This document shows positions 16,977 through 25,424 of a DNA stretch of 64,000 nt, in pieces. The notes under the pieces are model-generated. The model saw only the letters and a list, made by a program, of their open reading frames with translations. It was not told the DNA's origin and searched no databases. The DNA is taken from contig NZ_BSOS01000003.1 in the NCBI RefSeq assembly GCF_030160635.1, forward strand, positions 1-64,000, written 5' to 3'. The translations under genes and the position numbers were made by a program. How positions within the stretch are numbered: position 1 is the stretch's first letter; each line of letters starts with the position of its first letter. Source of the stretch: Acidocella aquatica. Lineage in GTDB: Bacteria; Pseudomonadota; Alphaproteobacteria; Acetobacterales; Acetobacteraceae.

Positions 16977-18064
16977 ACCGGTGCGAAACCGGCGCGGCCC
17001 TGCAAAGTGCCGGTGCGATCGAACAGCAGGATTTCAAGTTCGGTTGCACTGTCTTCCAGCACTGCGGCGGCGACTCTCCAGGCTTGCGCGGCGATGGCAT
17101 CGCCCAGTGCAGTACCGTGCGCGGAGGCCAGCTCAAAGACCTGCGCGGCCGTATTGGCGTGGCGGATGGGTTCAATGATTTCCGGAGCGCAACCCGCCGT
17201 TTGGGCAGCCGCAGCAAGGCCAGGAAAATCCACCTCGCCACGCTTGGAGTGCAAATCCAGCCGGCCTTGTGCCAGCTTGGTCATTTTCGCGACGCCGCCA
17301 GCGATGGTCACGCGCGGGACTGGGTGGGATTTGAGATATTTCAGCATACCGCCAACGAAATCCCCCATTTCGAGCAGTGCCGCTTCGGGCAGGTGGTGCA
17401 AAGCACGGACGGCTGTTTCAGAAACGTTGCCGGTGCTGCCCGCAACATGGGTGATACCGCCGGCGCGGGCGACGTCGATGCCGCGATGGATGGAATGTAT
17501 CCAGGCCGAGCAGGAAAAGGGGATCACGATGCCCGTGGTGCCGAGGATGGAGAGACCGCCGGTAATGCCGAGGCGGCCATTCAGCGTGCGTGTGGCCAGA
17601 GCCCCACCGCCGGGGATGGAAATTTCCACAATGGCATCACCGGGGGCGCAGTGCTGGGCGGCCAGTTCAGCGATGGCGGTGCGGATCATCTGGCGCGGGA
17701 CAGGGTTGATAGCCGGCTCGCCAGGCGGGATCGCCAGGCCTGGGCGGGTGACGGTGCCGACACCCTCGCCGGCGTGGAAGGTCACACCGCTCCCCGGCGG
17801 GCCGATGCGCAGCGTGACGCGCAGCAGCGCGCCATGGGTAACATCCGGGTCATCGCCAGCATCTTTCACAACCGCCGCCATAGCGGCGGCCTCCGACAAG
17901 GCCGATTCTGCCAGCGTGAAAGCCGCATTCTGGCCGCCGGGCAGCGTGATCTCGACAGGGTCGGGGAAGTGGCCGGTGAGGAGCGCCGCATAGGCCGCTT
18001 TGGCCGCCGCCGTCGCGCATGCGCCGGTAGTCCAGCCGCGGCGCAGCAAGGGTTCGGGCTTCAT
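16952..18064 (-). CDS. cbiD: Precorrin-5 C1-methyltransferase CbiD
   Basis: 370 residues from ATG 18064, minus strand within the plus-strand operon. Family motifs: [64 protein letters not shown] and [16 protein letters not shown]. CbiD belongs to the anaerobic pathway but replaces CobF in many aerobic producers that lack cobF; no cobF is visible here. A longer frame from 18106 is possible but would approach cobB. The 3' end overlaps cobM by 25 bases and its start faces cobB, 53 bases away. Confidence 0.9.
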   Translation of the reverse strand: MKPEPLLRRGWTTGACATAAAKAAYAALLTGHFPDPVEITLPGGQNAAFTLAESALSEAAAMAAVVKDAGDDPDVTHGALLRVTLRIGPPGSGVTFHAGEGVGTVTRPGLAIPPGEPAINPVPRQMIRTAIAELAAQHCAPGDAIVEISIPGGGALATRTLNGRLGITGGLSILGTTGIVIPFSCSAWIHSIHRGIDVARAGGITHVAGSTGNVSETAVRALHHLPEAALLEMGDFVGGMLKYLKSHPVPRVTIAGGVAKMTKLAQGRLDLHSKRGEVDFPGLAAAAQTAGCAPEIIEPIRHANTAAQVFELASAHGTALGDAIAAQAWRVAAAVLEDSATELEILLFDRTGTLQGRAGFAPVHMRKRLV

Positions 18065-18117
18065 ATGGACTGGTATACGCAAGGCGGCGCTAGCTGTCAC
18101 CGCCACGGAGGCAGGCG

Positions 18118-19440
18118 GTGACTACGCGCGGATTTATCATCGGCGCGCCGCGCTCGGGCAGCGGCAAGACCACGCTGACTTTGTCACTATTGGCAGCGGC
18201 GCGGCGGCGCAGGCTTCGTGTGCGGGCCGCGAAATCAGGGCCGGATTATATCGACCCGGCATTTCATGCGGCGGCGACGGGCGTGCCCAGCTTTAATCTG
18301 GATAGCTGGGCGATGGACCGGACGCAGCTATTCACTGTGGCGGGATATGCGGTGGAATCGGCCGAATGTCTGGTCATCGAATCCTCAATGGGGTTGTTCG
18401 ATGGCGTGGCCGGGCCGGAGGGGCGCAGCGGCGCGGGTGCGGATTTGGCGGCGGGTTTGGGGCTGCCGGTGGTGCTCATCCTCGACGTTTCGGGTCATTC
18501 GCAAAGTGCGGCGGCGGTCGCGCGGGGGTTTGCGGGTCATGCGCCGGGGGTGCACATCGCTGGGGTGGTGCTGAACCGCGTGGCAAGTGAGCGTCACCGG
18601 CAAGGAGTGGCGGATGCCATGTTGCGCGTCGGGATTCCCATTTTGGGCGCCATCCCGCGTGATGTGGCGATCGTGCTGCCGGAGCGGCATCTGGGGCTGG
18701 TGCAGGCATTGGAGCATCCGGATTTGCCAGCGCATCTGGAGCGGCTCGCGGATCTGGCGGAAAACGCACTGGACGTACCGGGGATATTTGCCTTGGCCAC
18801 GCCTTTGCCATCAGGTGGCGCGGGCGATGCGCTGCTGAGGCCGCCCGGACAACGTGTGGCTATGGCACGGGATGCGGCGTTCAGTTTTATTTATGCGCAT
18901 GTGCTGGAGGGGTGGTGGCGGGCGGGCAGCGAGATCGTATTTTTTTCGCCGCTGGCCGATGAACCACCCCCAGAAGATTGCGATAGTTGCTGGTTACCCG
19001 GGGGATATCCTGAACTGCATGCAGGGCAGTTGGCTGCGGCGCAAAAATTCAAAGCCGGGTTGGCCGCGTTTGCGCAGACTCGGCCGGTGCATGGCGAATG
19101 CGGGGGATATATGGCGCTGGGTACGAGTTTGCAGAGCGCTGATGGGGTGTGGCACGCGATGGCAGGCTTGCTCAGCCATGAGACGAGCTTTGCCACGCGG
19201 CGGATGAATCTAGGCTACCGGCAGGCGGAGACGCTGGCGGATTCTGCGCTGGGGCCAGAAGGTACGCGCTTGAGGGGGCATGAATTTCACTATGCCGCCA
19301 TGGTGGCGCCGGGAACGGATGCACCGTTGGCGCAATTACGCGACGGCACGGGCCAAGTGCTCGGCGCCACCGGCGGCGTGCGCGGGCAGGTGAGCGGCGC
19401 GTTCTTTCACGCCATCGCCGCCGGTGGCGGGATTTTTTGA
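18118..19440 (+). CDS. cobB: Hydrogenobyrinic acid a,c-diamide synthase CobB
   Basis: 440 residues, CobB/CbiA family. The N-terminal P-loop ATPase domain starts FIIGAPRSGSGKTTLTLSLL, with KSGPDYIDPAFH. The C-terminal glutamine-amidotransferase-like domain has VHGECGGYMALG with the nucleophilic Cys and GHEFHYA with the catalytic His. It amidates the a and c carboxylates using glutamine and ATP. The GTG start has GGAGG nearby (about 18107-18111). The gene diverges from cbiD. Confidence 0.92.
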   Translation: MTTRGFIIGAPRSGSGKTTLTLSLLAAARRRRLRVRAAKSGPDYIDPAFHAAATGVPSFNLDSWAMDRTQLFTVAGYAVESAECLVIESSMGLFDGVAGPEGRSGAGADLAAGLGLPVVLILDVSGHSQSAAAVARGFAGHAPGVHIAGVVLNRVASERHRQGVADAMLRVGIPILGAIPRDVAIVLPERHLGLVQALEHPDLPAHLERLADLAENALDVPGIFALATPLPSGGAGDALLRPPGQRVAMARDAAFSFIYAHVLEGWWRAGSEIVFFSPLADEPPPEDCDSCWLPGGYPELHAGQLAAAQKFKAGLAAFAQTRPVHGECGGYMALGTSLQSADGVWHAMAGLLSHETSFATRRMNLGYRQAETLADSALGPEGTRLRGHEFHYAAMVAPGTDAPLAQLRDGTGQVLGATGGVRGQVSGAFFHAIAAGGGIF

Positions 19441-19445
19441 GGGAT

Positions 19446-20087
19446 ATGATGGAACCAGGCTTTACTACGCCCGAATTCTTCCCCGCTTTGGTTGAGCTTT
19501 TACGCTGGCGCCGGGATGTCCGGCGGTTTCTGCGTGATGAAATCGCCGAGGATGAAGTGCTGGAGTTGCTGCGGGTGGCGCAGTTCGCTCCTTCCGTGGG
19601 GCTGAGTCAGCCCTGGCGGTTCGTGCGGGTGCGAAGTGCCGCGGCGCGCGCCGCGGCGCGGGAGAATTTTGAACGCTGCAATGCTGAGGCACTGGACGGT
19701 TATGCCGGTGAGGATGCGGCGCTGTATGCCAAGCTGAAATTATCCGGGCTGGATGATGCGCCCGTGCAGCTTGCTGTGTTTTGCGATCCCGAGTGCACGA
19801 CAGGGCGCGGGTTGGGCCGAAGGACAATGCCCGAGGCGGCGGAATATTCCGTGGTCACAGCCGTGCATACTCTTTGGCTGGCGGCGCGCGCGCGCGGCAT
19901 TGGCATGGGCTGGGTTTCCATTTTGGACCCGCAGGCCATTGCGGTGACGCTCAGCGTGCCAGAGGGCTGGCGGCTGGTCGCATATCTTTGTCTAGGCCGG
20001 CCCGTTGAGGCGCATCTCGACCCTGAGCTGGAGCGGTTGGGGTGGGAACAGCGGCAGAAACTGGAGGACGTGCTGATCGAGCGCTAA
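19446..20087 (+). CDS. bluB: 5,6-Dimethylbenzimidazole synthase BluB
   Basis: 213 residues, nitroreductase fold. Diagnostic stretches are RRDVRRFLRDEIAEDEVLEL, FAPSVGLSQPWRFVRV, GLGRRTMPEAAEYSVVTAVH and ARGIGMGWVSILDP. BluB destroys FMNH2 with O2 to make the lower ligand of cobalamin, another sign of aerobic synthesis. It starts 5 bases after the cobB stop (ATG 19446 or 19449) and ends the plus-strand unit, converging with the minus-strand unit only 3 bases away. Confidence 0.92.
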   Translation: MMEPGFTTPEFFPALVELLRWRRDVRRFLRDEIAEDEVLELLRVAQFAPSVGLSQPWRFVRVRSAAARAAARENFERCNAEALDGYAGEDAALYAKLKLSGLDDAPVQLAVFCDPECTTGRGLGRRTMPEAAEYSVVTAVHTLWLAARARGIGMGWVSILDPQAIAVTLSVPEGWRLVAYLCLGRPVEAHLDPELERLGWEQRQKLEDVLIER

Positions 20088-20090
20088 CGC

Positions 20091-20588
20091 TCAGATTTCC
20101 AGGCTGAAGGACACGCCCTGGCCGGCCTCGCGCCCCCGGCCGATGGCGGCAATCGCCGAGATCATGCGCCCCTCGCGGCCAAGGATGGTATCGGCGAGTG
20201 CGACCATCCTGGGGTTAGGGGTCGCCTCCGGTGCGGCATGGCGGAGCTGTTTTGCGAAAAACGGCTCATGGCCGGGCGGATGGCGCAGGCAGGCGATGAT
20301 ATAGGCGGCGGCGGTGGAGCGGCTGATGCCGGCCCAGCAATGCGTCAGCATCGGTGCGAGGCCTTGCCAGTCTCGAGCGAAAGTAATCAGGGTTTCGATA
20401 TCGGCGGGCATTGCTGGCGTCAGACCCTCTGCCGGGCCGTTAATATCGTTGAAGCGCAGGATGAGATGTTCCGCAGCGCCGGGGCAAACGGGCGCTTCAG
20501 TGCCCGGGGAGATTAAGCTCAGCACATGGGAGGGCGTCGAGGCCAGCGTCTGCTCGAGCTGGGTGAGTGGGCAGACGATTAGTTTCAA
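20091..20588 (-). CDS. Tyrosine-phosphatase-like protein of the cobalamin operon
   Basis: 165 residues if started at TTG 20588, which overlaps the cobS stop as TTGA; an ATG at 20615 inside cobS would add nine residues. The signature THCWAGISRSTAAAYIIAC contains the HCx5R-type phosphatase loop (HCWAGISRS) of dual-specificity and tyrosine phosphatases. Earlier residues (LKLIVCPLTQLEQTL, then LILRFNDINGP) fit predicted phosphatases of the COG5350 kind. As the last gene of the minus cobalamin unit it may act on a phosphorylated intermediate or on an unrelated protein; substrate unknown. Confidence 0.7.
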   Translation of the reverse strand: MKLIVCPLTQLEQTLASTPSHVLSLISPGTEAPVCPGAAEHLILRFNDINGPAEGLTPAMPADIETLITFARDWQGLAPMLTHCWAGISRSTAAAYIIACLRHPPGHEPFFAKQLRHAAPEATPNPRMVALADTILGREGRMISAIAAIGRGREAGQGVSFSLEI

Positions 20589-21349
20589 TGGATGGCGCCA
20601 AATTTTGCTGCACATCCCAGTAGAAAACCGGCTTCGCAGAGTTGTTCCACCGCGCCGAGGACATCCCCGCGCTGGCCGCCGATGAGCCGGTTCGCGGCGC
20701 GCGCCAGCGCCAGAGTGAGGATGGCGCAAAGGGCAAGTGACAACATTATGTCGATATAGTGCAATAAAAACAAAGGCCAGCAGGCGAGCAGCAAGGCAAT
20801 CCACATTTCCGTTCGCGTGGGAGGCAGATTTGCGATGCTGATCTTGGCGGAAGCCGGATCGCCCGCGTAAGGCAACCTATGCATCACAATGACAGTTGCC
20901 GCGCGGGCCACGCCATGCGCGGCGATCAGGCTGCAGGCAGCCAGAAACGGGCTAAGAGCGGCCAGGGAGGCAAGTTTCAGCACGGTACAGAAGCCGAGCG
21001 CCAGCACGCCATAGGCACCGATGCGGCTGTCCTTCATGATGGCCAAACGATGCGCCGGGTCGTGGCCGCCGCAAAAACCATCGGCGGTGTCGGCCAGCCC
21101 ATCCTCATGCAGCGCACCTGTGATCAGCGTGGCGGTGAGCAGCCCCAGCGCGGCGGCGATCCAGGTGGACCAGAATTGCGCGGCGAAGAGAAGCACGGCC
21201 GCTGAGAGCAGGCCGGTGAGTTGGCCGGCGAGCGGGAAGTAGCGCGCGCTGCGGTTGATCCAGTCAGCCTGGAAACCTGGAGATGCAGGCACCGGCAGGC
21301 GCGTCAGGAATTGCACGGCGCAGAGCAGCAGCGAAAATTGCCGCCGCAT
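20585..21349 (-). CDS. cobS: Adenosylcobinamide-GDP ribazoletransferase CobS (CobV)
   Basis: 254 residues, polytopic membrane protein. The motifs FLTRLPVPASPGF, ARYFPLAGQLTG and TGALHEDGLADTADGFCGGH, with MKDSRIGAYGVLAL, are diagnostic. It joins adenosylcobinamide-GDP to alpha-ribazole at the membrane, the last step of assembly. ATG 21349 was chosen because it follows the cobT stop by one base; an upstream frame to 21373 would overlap cobT. It is not the chelatase subunit that shares the name CobS. Confidence 0.9.
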   Translation of the reverse strand: MRRQFSLLLCAVQFLTRLPVPASPGFQADWINRSARYFPLAGQLTGLLSAAVLLFAAQFWSTWIAAALGLLTATLITGALHEDGLADTADGFCGGHDPAHRLAIMKDSRIGAYGVLALGFCTVLKLASLAALSPFLAACSLIAAHGVARAATVIVMHRLPYAGDPASAKISIANLPPTRTEMWIALLLACWPLFLLHYIDIMLSLALCAILTLALARAANRLIGGQRGDVLGAVEQLCEAGFLLGCAAKFGAIH

Positions 21350-21350
21350 G

Positions 21351-22382
21351 CTAGAGATTTCCGCGCATAACATCGTCCAGGCTGGCGATATCGGTGAGGA
21401 TGCGGGCGGCGGCGCGTAAGATGGGCACGCAGAGCAGTCCGCCAGTGCCTTCGCCTAGCCGCAACCCTAGATCCAGCAAGGGCAAGGCGCCGAGCGAGTC
21501 CAGCATGCGGCGGTGTCCGGCTTCGGCCGAACAATGGGCGAAGATGCAATAAGGCAGCACCGTAGGCGCCAGGCGGATGGCGGCCAGTGCGGCGGCGCTG
21601 GCAATGAACCCATCGACCAGCACGGCAGTTTTCGAGCGGGCGGCGCCGATAACGGCACCGGCCATCATGGCGATCTCAAACCCGCCGAATTCGGTTAGCA
21701 CGGCGAGCGGTTCGGATGCGGCATTGCGAGCGGCGGCGCGTTGCAGCGTGGCAAGTTTGCGGGCGAGACCCGCCGCATCGTGCCCCGTGCCCATGCCAAC
21801 GCAGTCGCTCAGCGGTGCGGGAGCGAGCCGGTGCATGACGAGGGCGGCGGAGGCGGTATTGCCGATGCCCATTTCACCGAGCGCTATGACATCGAATCCT
21901 TCCGCGGCGGCAGCTTGGGCGATGGCGGCGCCGCGCGTGATGGCGGCTTCGCATTGCTCGGTTGTCATCGCGGGTTCGTGCGCGGCGTTGCGCGTGCCCA
22001 GCGCGATTTTTGCATCCAGCAAGGCCGGATGCGGCGTGAGTTCGGCCGCGACACCGGCATCCACAACGCGGATTTCGGTATCGGCAGCGCGGGCAAAGGC
22101 GTTGGCGCTGGCCCGTTGGGCGAGGAAGGTCTGCACCATGGCGATGGTCACACTCGCCGGATAGCTGGAGACGCCTTCCTGGGTCAGCCCGTGATCGCCC
22201 GCGAAGACGAAGAGAATGGCGCGCTCCAGTTGCGGGTCCAGCCGCTGCTGAATAAGGCCGAGTTGCATTGCAAGCGCCTCCATGCGCCCCAGCGCGCCGG
22301 GCGGTTTGGCAAGACCGTCCAGTTTCGCCTGCAATGCTGACTCTAAAGCGCGGTCGATAGGGGGGAGGGGGAATGCGGTCAT
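21351..22382 (-). CDS. cobT: Nicotinate-nucleotide--DMB phosphoribosyltransferase CobT (CobU)
   Basis: 343 residues, typical length. Motifs: LAKPPGALGRMEALAMQLGL at the N-terminus, VFAGDHGLTQEGVSSYP, GEMGIGNTASAALV, and GEGTGGLLCVPILRAA with the catalytic Glu. It activates dimethylbenzimidazole (made by BluB) to alpha-ribazole phosphate. It overlaps the cobQ stop by 4 bases in the minus-strand unit. Confidence 0.93.
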   Translation of the reverse strand: MTAFPLPPIDRALESALQAKLDGLAKPPGALGRMEALAMQLGLIQQRLDPQLERAILFVFAGDHGLTQEGVSSYPASVTIAMVQTFLAQRASANAFARAADTEIRVVDAGVAAELTPHPALLDAKIALGTRNAAHEPAMTTEQCEAAITRGAAIAQAAAAEGFDVIALGEMGIGNTASAALVMHRLAPAPLSDCVGMGTGHDAAGLARKLATLQRAAARNAASEPLAVLTEFGGFEIAMMAGAVIGAARSKTAVLVDGFIASAAALAAIRLAPTVLPYCIFAHCSAEAGHRRMLDSLGALPLLDLGLRLGEGTGGLLCVPILRAAARILTDIASLDDVMRGNL

Positions 22383-23860
22383 GCAAGGCTCCGGAGCGTG
22401 AAATTGGGCAGGCCGGCGATTCCGGCGAGGCCGGGGATGTTAAAATGCTGGGCCAGAAGGCTGGCGATTTCATCCAGTGCAGCCTCCACAATCGTGCCGT
22501 GATCGGCAACGGTGGAGGTCGTGCCCAGCGTGTTCAAAATAGCGGCGCGGGCCGTACCCTGTTGGAAGAGGCCGTGAATATAGCAGCCGGCGATGCGGCC
22601 ATTGGCGGAGATCGCCCCTTGTGGCCCGGCGCTAGTGTGCAGAAAGGGGCGGGCCGTATCCGGCCCGGCGGTGCGGCCGATATGGATTTCATAGCCTTCG
22701 AATGGTGCATGATCCCCGGCCAGATGGCCCGTAGTGGCTGTAAGAATTTTGGCGCCGGTAAGGATTGTTTCAACATCGAGCAAGCCGAGGCCTTCGGCCT
22801 CGCCAGGAGGGCCTTCAAGGCCATCGGGGTCTGCGATGCGCCGCCCCAGCATTTGATAGCCGCCGCACAGACCCAGCACGCGCCCGCCCCGGCGGATATG
22901 CGCGGCGATGTCGATATCCCAGCCCTCCCGGCGCAGCATTGCCAGATCCGCGATCGTGGATTTGCTGCCCGGAAGTAAAATAAGGTTGGCATCACCGGGT
23001 AGAGCGGCGCCGGGTTGGATGAAGGTGAGATTGACCGAGGGCTCGTGCTGCAGCGGGTCGAAATCGTCGAAATTGGCGATGCGCGAGAGCCGGGGGACGG
23101 CGATTTTGATGCGCCCGTTCTTGGCAGTGAGCTGCCGGTCGAGTGCGGCGGCATCTTCCGCTGGCAGTCGCCGTGCTGCGGGCAGAAAGGGCGCCATGCC
23201 AAAATCGGGCCAGCCGGTTCTCCGTGTAATCTCGGCCCGGCCTTCAGCGAACAAGGCCGGATCGCCACGGAATTTATTGATCAGGAAGCCCTTGATCATG
23301 GCGCGGTCGGCATCCTCCAGCACTGTATGCGCGCCGACGAGGGCGGCGATGACGTGGCCGCGGTCGATATCGCCAGTGAGAATCACGGGCACATTGGCCG
23401 CACGGGCAAAACCCATGTTGGCGATATCGCCGCGCCGTAGGTTGATTTCGGCCGGACTGCCAGCACCTTCCACCAAGACCAGATCGCATTCGGCTTCGAG
23501 CTTATGGAAACTCTCCAGGCAAATATCCAGCAACTGCGCCTTACGGTGCTGGTATTCGGCCGCTCTCCAGCTGCCTTCCAGCTGCCCGCGCACGATTAAC
23601 TGGGCACCGCTCTCGCTCTGAGGTTTTAGCAGCACAGGGTTCATATGCACGCTGGCAGGCGTGCGGCAGGCCAGTGCCTGCAGAGCCTGGGCGCGGCCGA
23701 TCTCGCCGCCATCGGCGGTCACGGCGGCGTTGTTGGACATGTTCTGAGATTTAAACGGGCGGACGGTGAGGCCGTGATTCGTGAATAGGCGGCATAGTCC
23801 GGCGACCAAAGTAGATTTACCGACATCGGAGCCGCAGCCCTGGATCATTAATGCCGCCAT
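22379..23860 (-). CDS. cobQ: Cobyric acid synthase CobQ (CbiP)
   Basis: 493 residues from ATG 23860. The N-terminal ATPase domain begins LMIQGCGSDVGKSTLVAGLC, with RPFKSQNMSNNA and MNPVLLKPQSE. The C-terminal glutaminase-like domain has VLGLCGGYQMLG with the active Cys and CYIHGLF with His. It amidates the b, d, e and g positions of adenosylcobyrinic acid diamide. The reading frame extends upstream into cbiB, but ATG 23860 precedes the conserved start by only four residues and overlaps cbiB by 13 bases. Confidence 0.93.
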   Translation of the reverse strand: MAALMIQGCGSDVGKSTLVAGLCRLFTNHGLTVRPFKSQNMSNNAAVTADGGEIGRAQALQALACRTPASVHMNPVLLKPQSESGAQLIVRGQLEGSWRAAEYQHRKAQLLDICLESFHKLEAECDLVLVEGAGSPAEINLRRGDIANMGFARAANVPVILTGDIDRGHVIAALVGAHTVLEDADRAMIKGFLINKFRGDPALFAEGRAEITRRTGWPDFGMAPFLPAARRLPAEDAAALDRQLTAKNGRIKIAVPRLSRIANFDDFDPLQHEPSVNLTFIQPGAALPGDANLILLPGSKSTIADLAMLRREGWDIDIAAHIRRGGRVLGLCGGYQMLGRRIADPDGLEGPPGEAEGLGLLDVETILTGAKILTATTGHLAGDHAPFEGYEIHIGRTAGPDTARPFLHTSAGPQGAISANGRIAGCYIHGLFQQGTARAAILNTLGTTSTVADHGTIVEAALDEIASLLAQHFNIPGLAGIAGLPNFTLRSLA

Positions 23861-24801
23861 GCGCAGCCTCCGGCAGCCAGCAAGATCCAGAATAAACCAC
23901 AAGCGACCAGATAGACGCGCAGGCCGCGCGTGAGATCGGCGGTATCCGGCGTAGCCCCATCGCCAAACCAAGGACGGGGGTGCGGTGCGCCGTCATAGGT
24001 CACCGGGCCGCCCAAGCGGATTTTCAACCCTCCCGCCATCGCGGCTTCCGGCCAGCCGGCATTGGGAGAATCGTGGAGCCGGGCATCGCGCAGCATCACG
24101 CGCCAACCGCCACCGGCCGCGAGCGCCAGCAGCGCGCCGGAGAGTCGGGCAGGGATGAGGTTGGCAAAATCATCCGTGCGAGCGGCGGCCCAGCCAAAAT
24201 CGCGCCAACGGGGCTCACGATGGCCGATCATGCTATCCGCCGTGTTGATGGCCTTATAGGCGAACAGCCCGCCCAGGCCGAGGAGGAAGAACCAGAAGGC
24301 GGGGGCGATGATGCCGTCGCAGAAACTCTCGGCTAGGCTCTCCAGCGCGGCTGTCGCGACGCCGTTTATATCGAGCGTAGCCGTGTCGCGCCCCACAATG
24401 CGGCCGGTGGCGAGGCGGGCGGCAGGGAGGTTGCCCGCCTGCAGGGCAGCGCGCACGGCAGCGACATGCGTGTAGAGGCTGCGCTGGGCGAGGCCGGTGG
24501 TGGCGAGCACGAGGGTCGCCAACGCCGCCCAGATGTTGTCGCGTCCCCCTTGGTCGATAAGAAAACCGATGAGTGCGGCACCGCCGGCAACAAGCAACAG
24601 CACAGCAATACCGAGCAGACGGCGGCGCGCGGCGGGTTGGTCCGGGTGGTTCCAGCGTTGTTCGAGTGCATGAATGGCGCGCCCGGCCCGGGTGATGGGA
24701 TGCGGCAGGATCTGATGCAACGCCTCTGGGTAGCCGATAGCCGCTTCCAGCATGAGTGCTGCCAGTGTCCGCCAGGGGGCAATGGTGGGTGCAAAAATCA
24801 A
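23848..24801 (-). CDS. cbiB: Adenosylcobinamide-phosphate synthase CbiB
   Basis: 317 residues, integral membrane protein (CobD in Pseudomonas denitrificans nomenclature). Motifs: LEAAIGYPEALHQILPHPI, INTADSMIGHREPRWRDFGW and GWPEAAMAGGLKIRLGG. It attaches the aminopropanol arm made by the threonine-phosphate decarboxylase at 25421. Starts at TTG 24801, overlapping the cobO stop as TTGA. Confidence 0.9.
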   Translation of the reverse strand: MIFAPTIAPWRTLAALMLEAAIGYPEALHQILPHPITRAGRAIHALEQRWNHPDQPAARRRLLGIAVLLLVAGGAALIGFLIDQGGRDNIWAALATLVLATTGLAQRSLYTHVAAVRAALQAGNLPAARLATGRIVGRDTATLDINGVATAALESLAESFCDGIIAPAFWFFLLGLGGLFAYKAINTADSMIGHREPRWRDFGWAAARTDDFANLIPARLSGALLALAAGGGWRVMLRDARLHDSPNAGWPEAAMAGGLKIRLGGPVTYDGAPHPRPWFGDGATPDTADLTRGLRVYLVACGLFWILLAAGGCAWRH

Positions 24802-25424
24802 AAATCAACTCCGCGCTGGGCTTTGATGCCTTGCTGGAACGGATGTTTGACCATCCGCATTTCCGTCACCAGTTCGGCGAGTTCCATCAGCTCAGGTTTC
24901 GCATCCCGGCCGGTGATGCAGATGTGCTTGTCGCGCGGGCGGTTCTTGAGCGCCGCCACGATTTTATCGAGGTCGAGATAGTCGTAGCGCAGTGCCACGT
25001 TCAATTCGTCCAGCAGCACGAAATCGAGTTCCGGATCGGCGATCATCTCCAGCGATTTTTCCCAGGCGGCCTGGGCGGCGGCAACATCGCGGGCGCGGTC
25101 CTGCGTATCCCAGGTGAAACCTTCGCCCATGATCTCCATCCGCACCTGGTCTGGAAAGCGGGCGAAGAACCGGCGCTCGCCGGTGATCCATTTGCCTTTT
25201 ATGTATTGCACAATGCCGACTCGCTGGCCCCAACCGAGCGCGCGGGCGGCCATGCCGAAGCCGGCGGTGGATTTGCCTTTGCCCGCACCGGTGTGAATGA
25301 GCAGTAAGCCCCCTGTTTGGGTTTTGCTTTGCATCATCACGTCGCGCTCGGCTTTTACCGCTTTGCGCTCCTCGGCATGGCGGCGGTTGCGTTCGGCTTC
25401 GGAGTCCTCGGTGTTCTGGGTCAT
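24798..25424 (-). CDS. cobO: Corrinoid adenosyltransferase CobO
   Basis: 208 residues, BtuR/CobA/CobO family. Walker A is HTGAGKGKSTAGFGMAARA; further motifs are QYIKGKWITGE, FVLLDELNVALRYDYL and ITGRDAKPEL. It transfers the adenosyl group of ATP to reduced corrinoid. A charged leader (EAERNRRHAEERKAVKAERD) is typical of the CobO branch. ATG 25424 overlaps the cobD stop as ATGA. Confidence 0.93.
   Translation of the reverse strand: MTQNTEDSEAERNRRHAEERKAVKAERDVMMQSKTQTGGLLLIHTGAGKGKSTAGFGMAARALGWGQRVGIVQYIKGKWITGERRFFARFPDQVRMEIMGEGFTWDTQDRARDVAAAQAAWEKSLEMIADPELDFVLLDELNVALRYDYLDLDKIVAALKNRPRDKHICITGRDAKPELMELAELVTEMRMVKHPFQQGIKAQRGVDF

Noticed and set aside
16973-18121. Plus-strand open frames of 382 and 328 codons opposite cbiD
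   Set aside because: cbiD on the minus strand has full family motifs; the plus frames show none.
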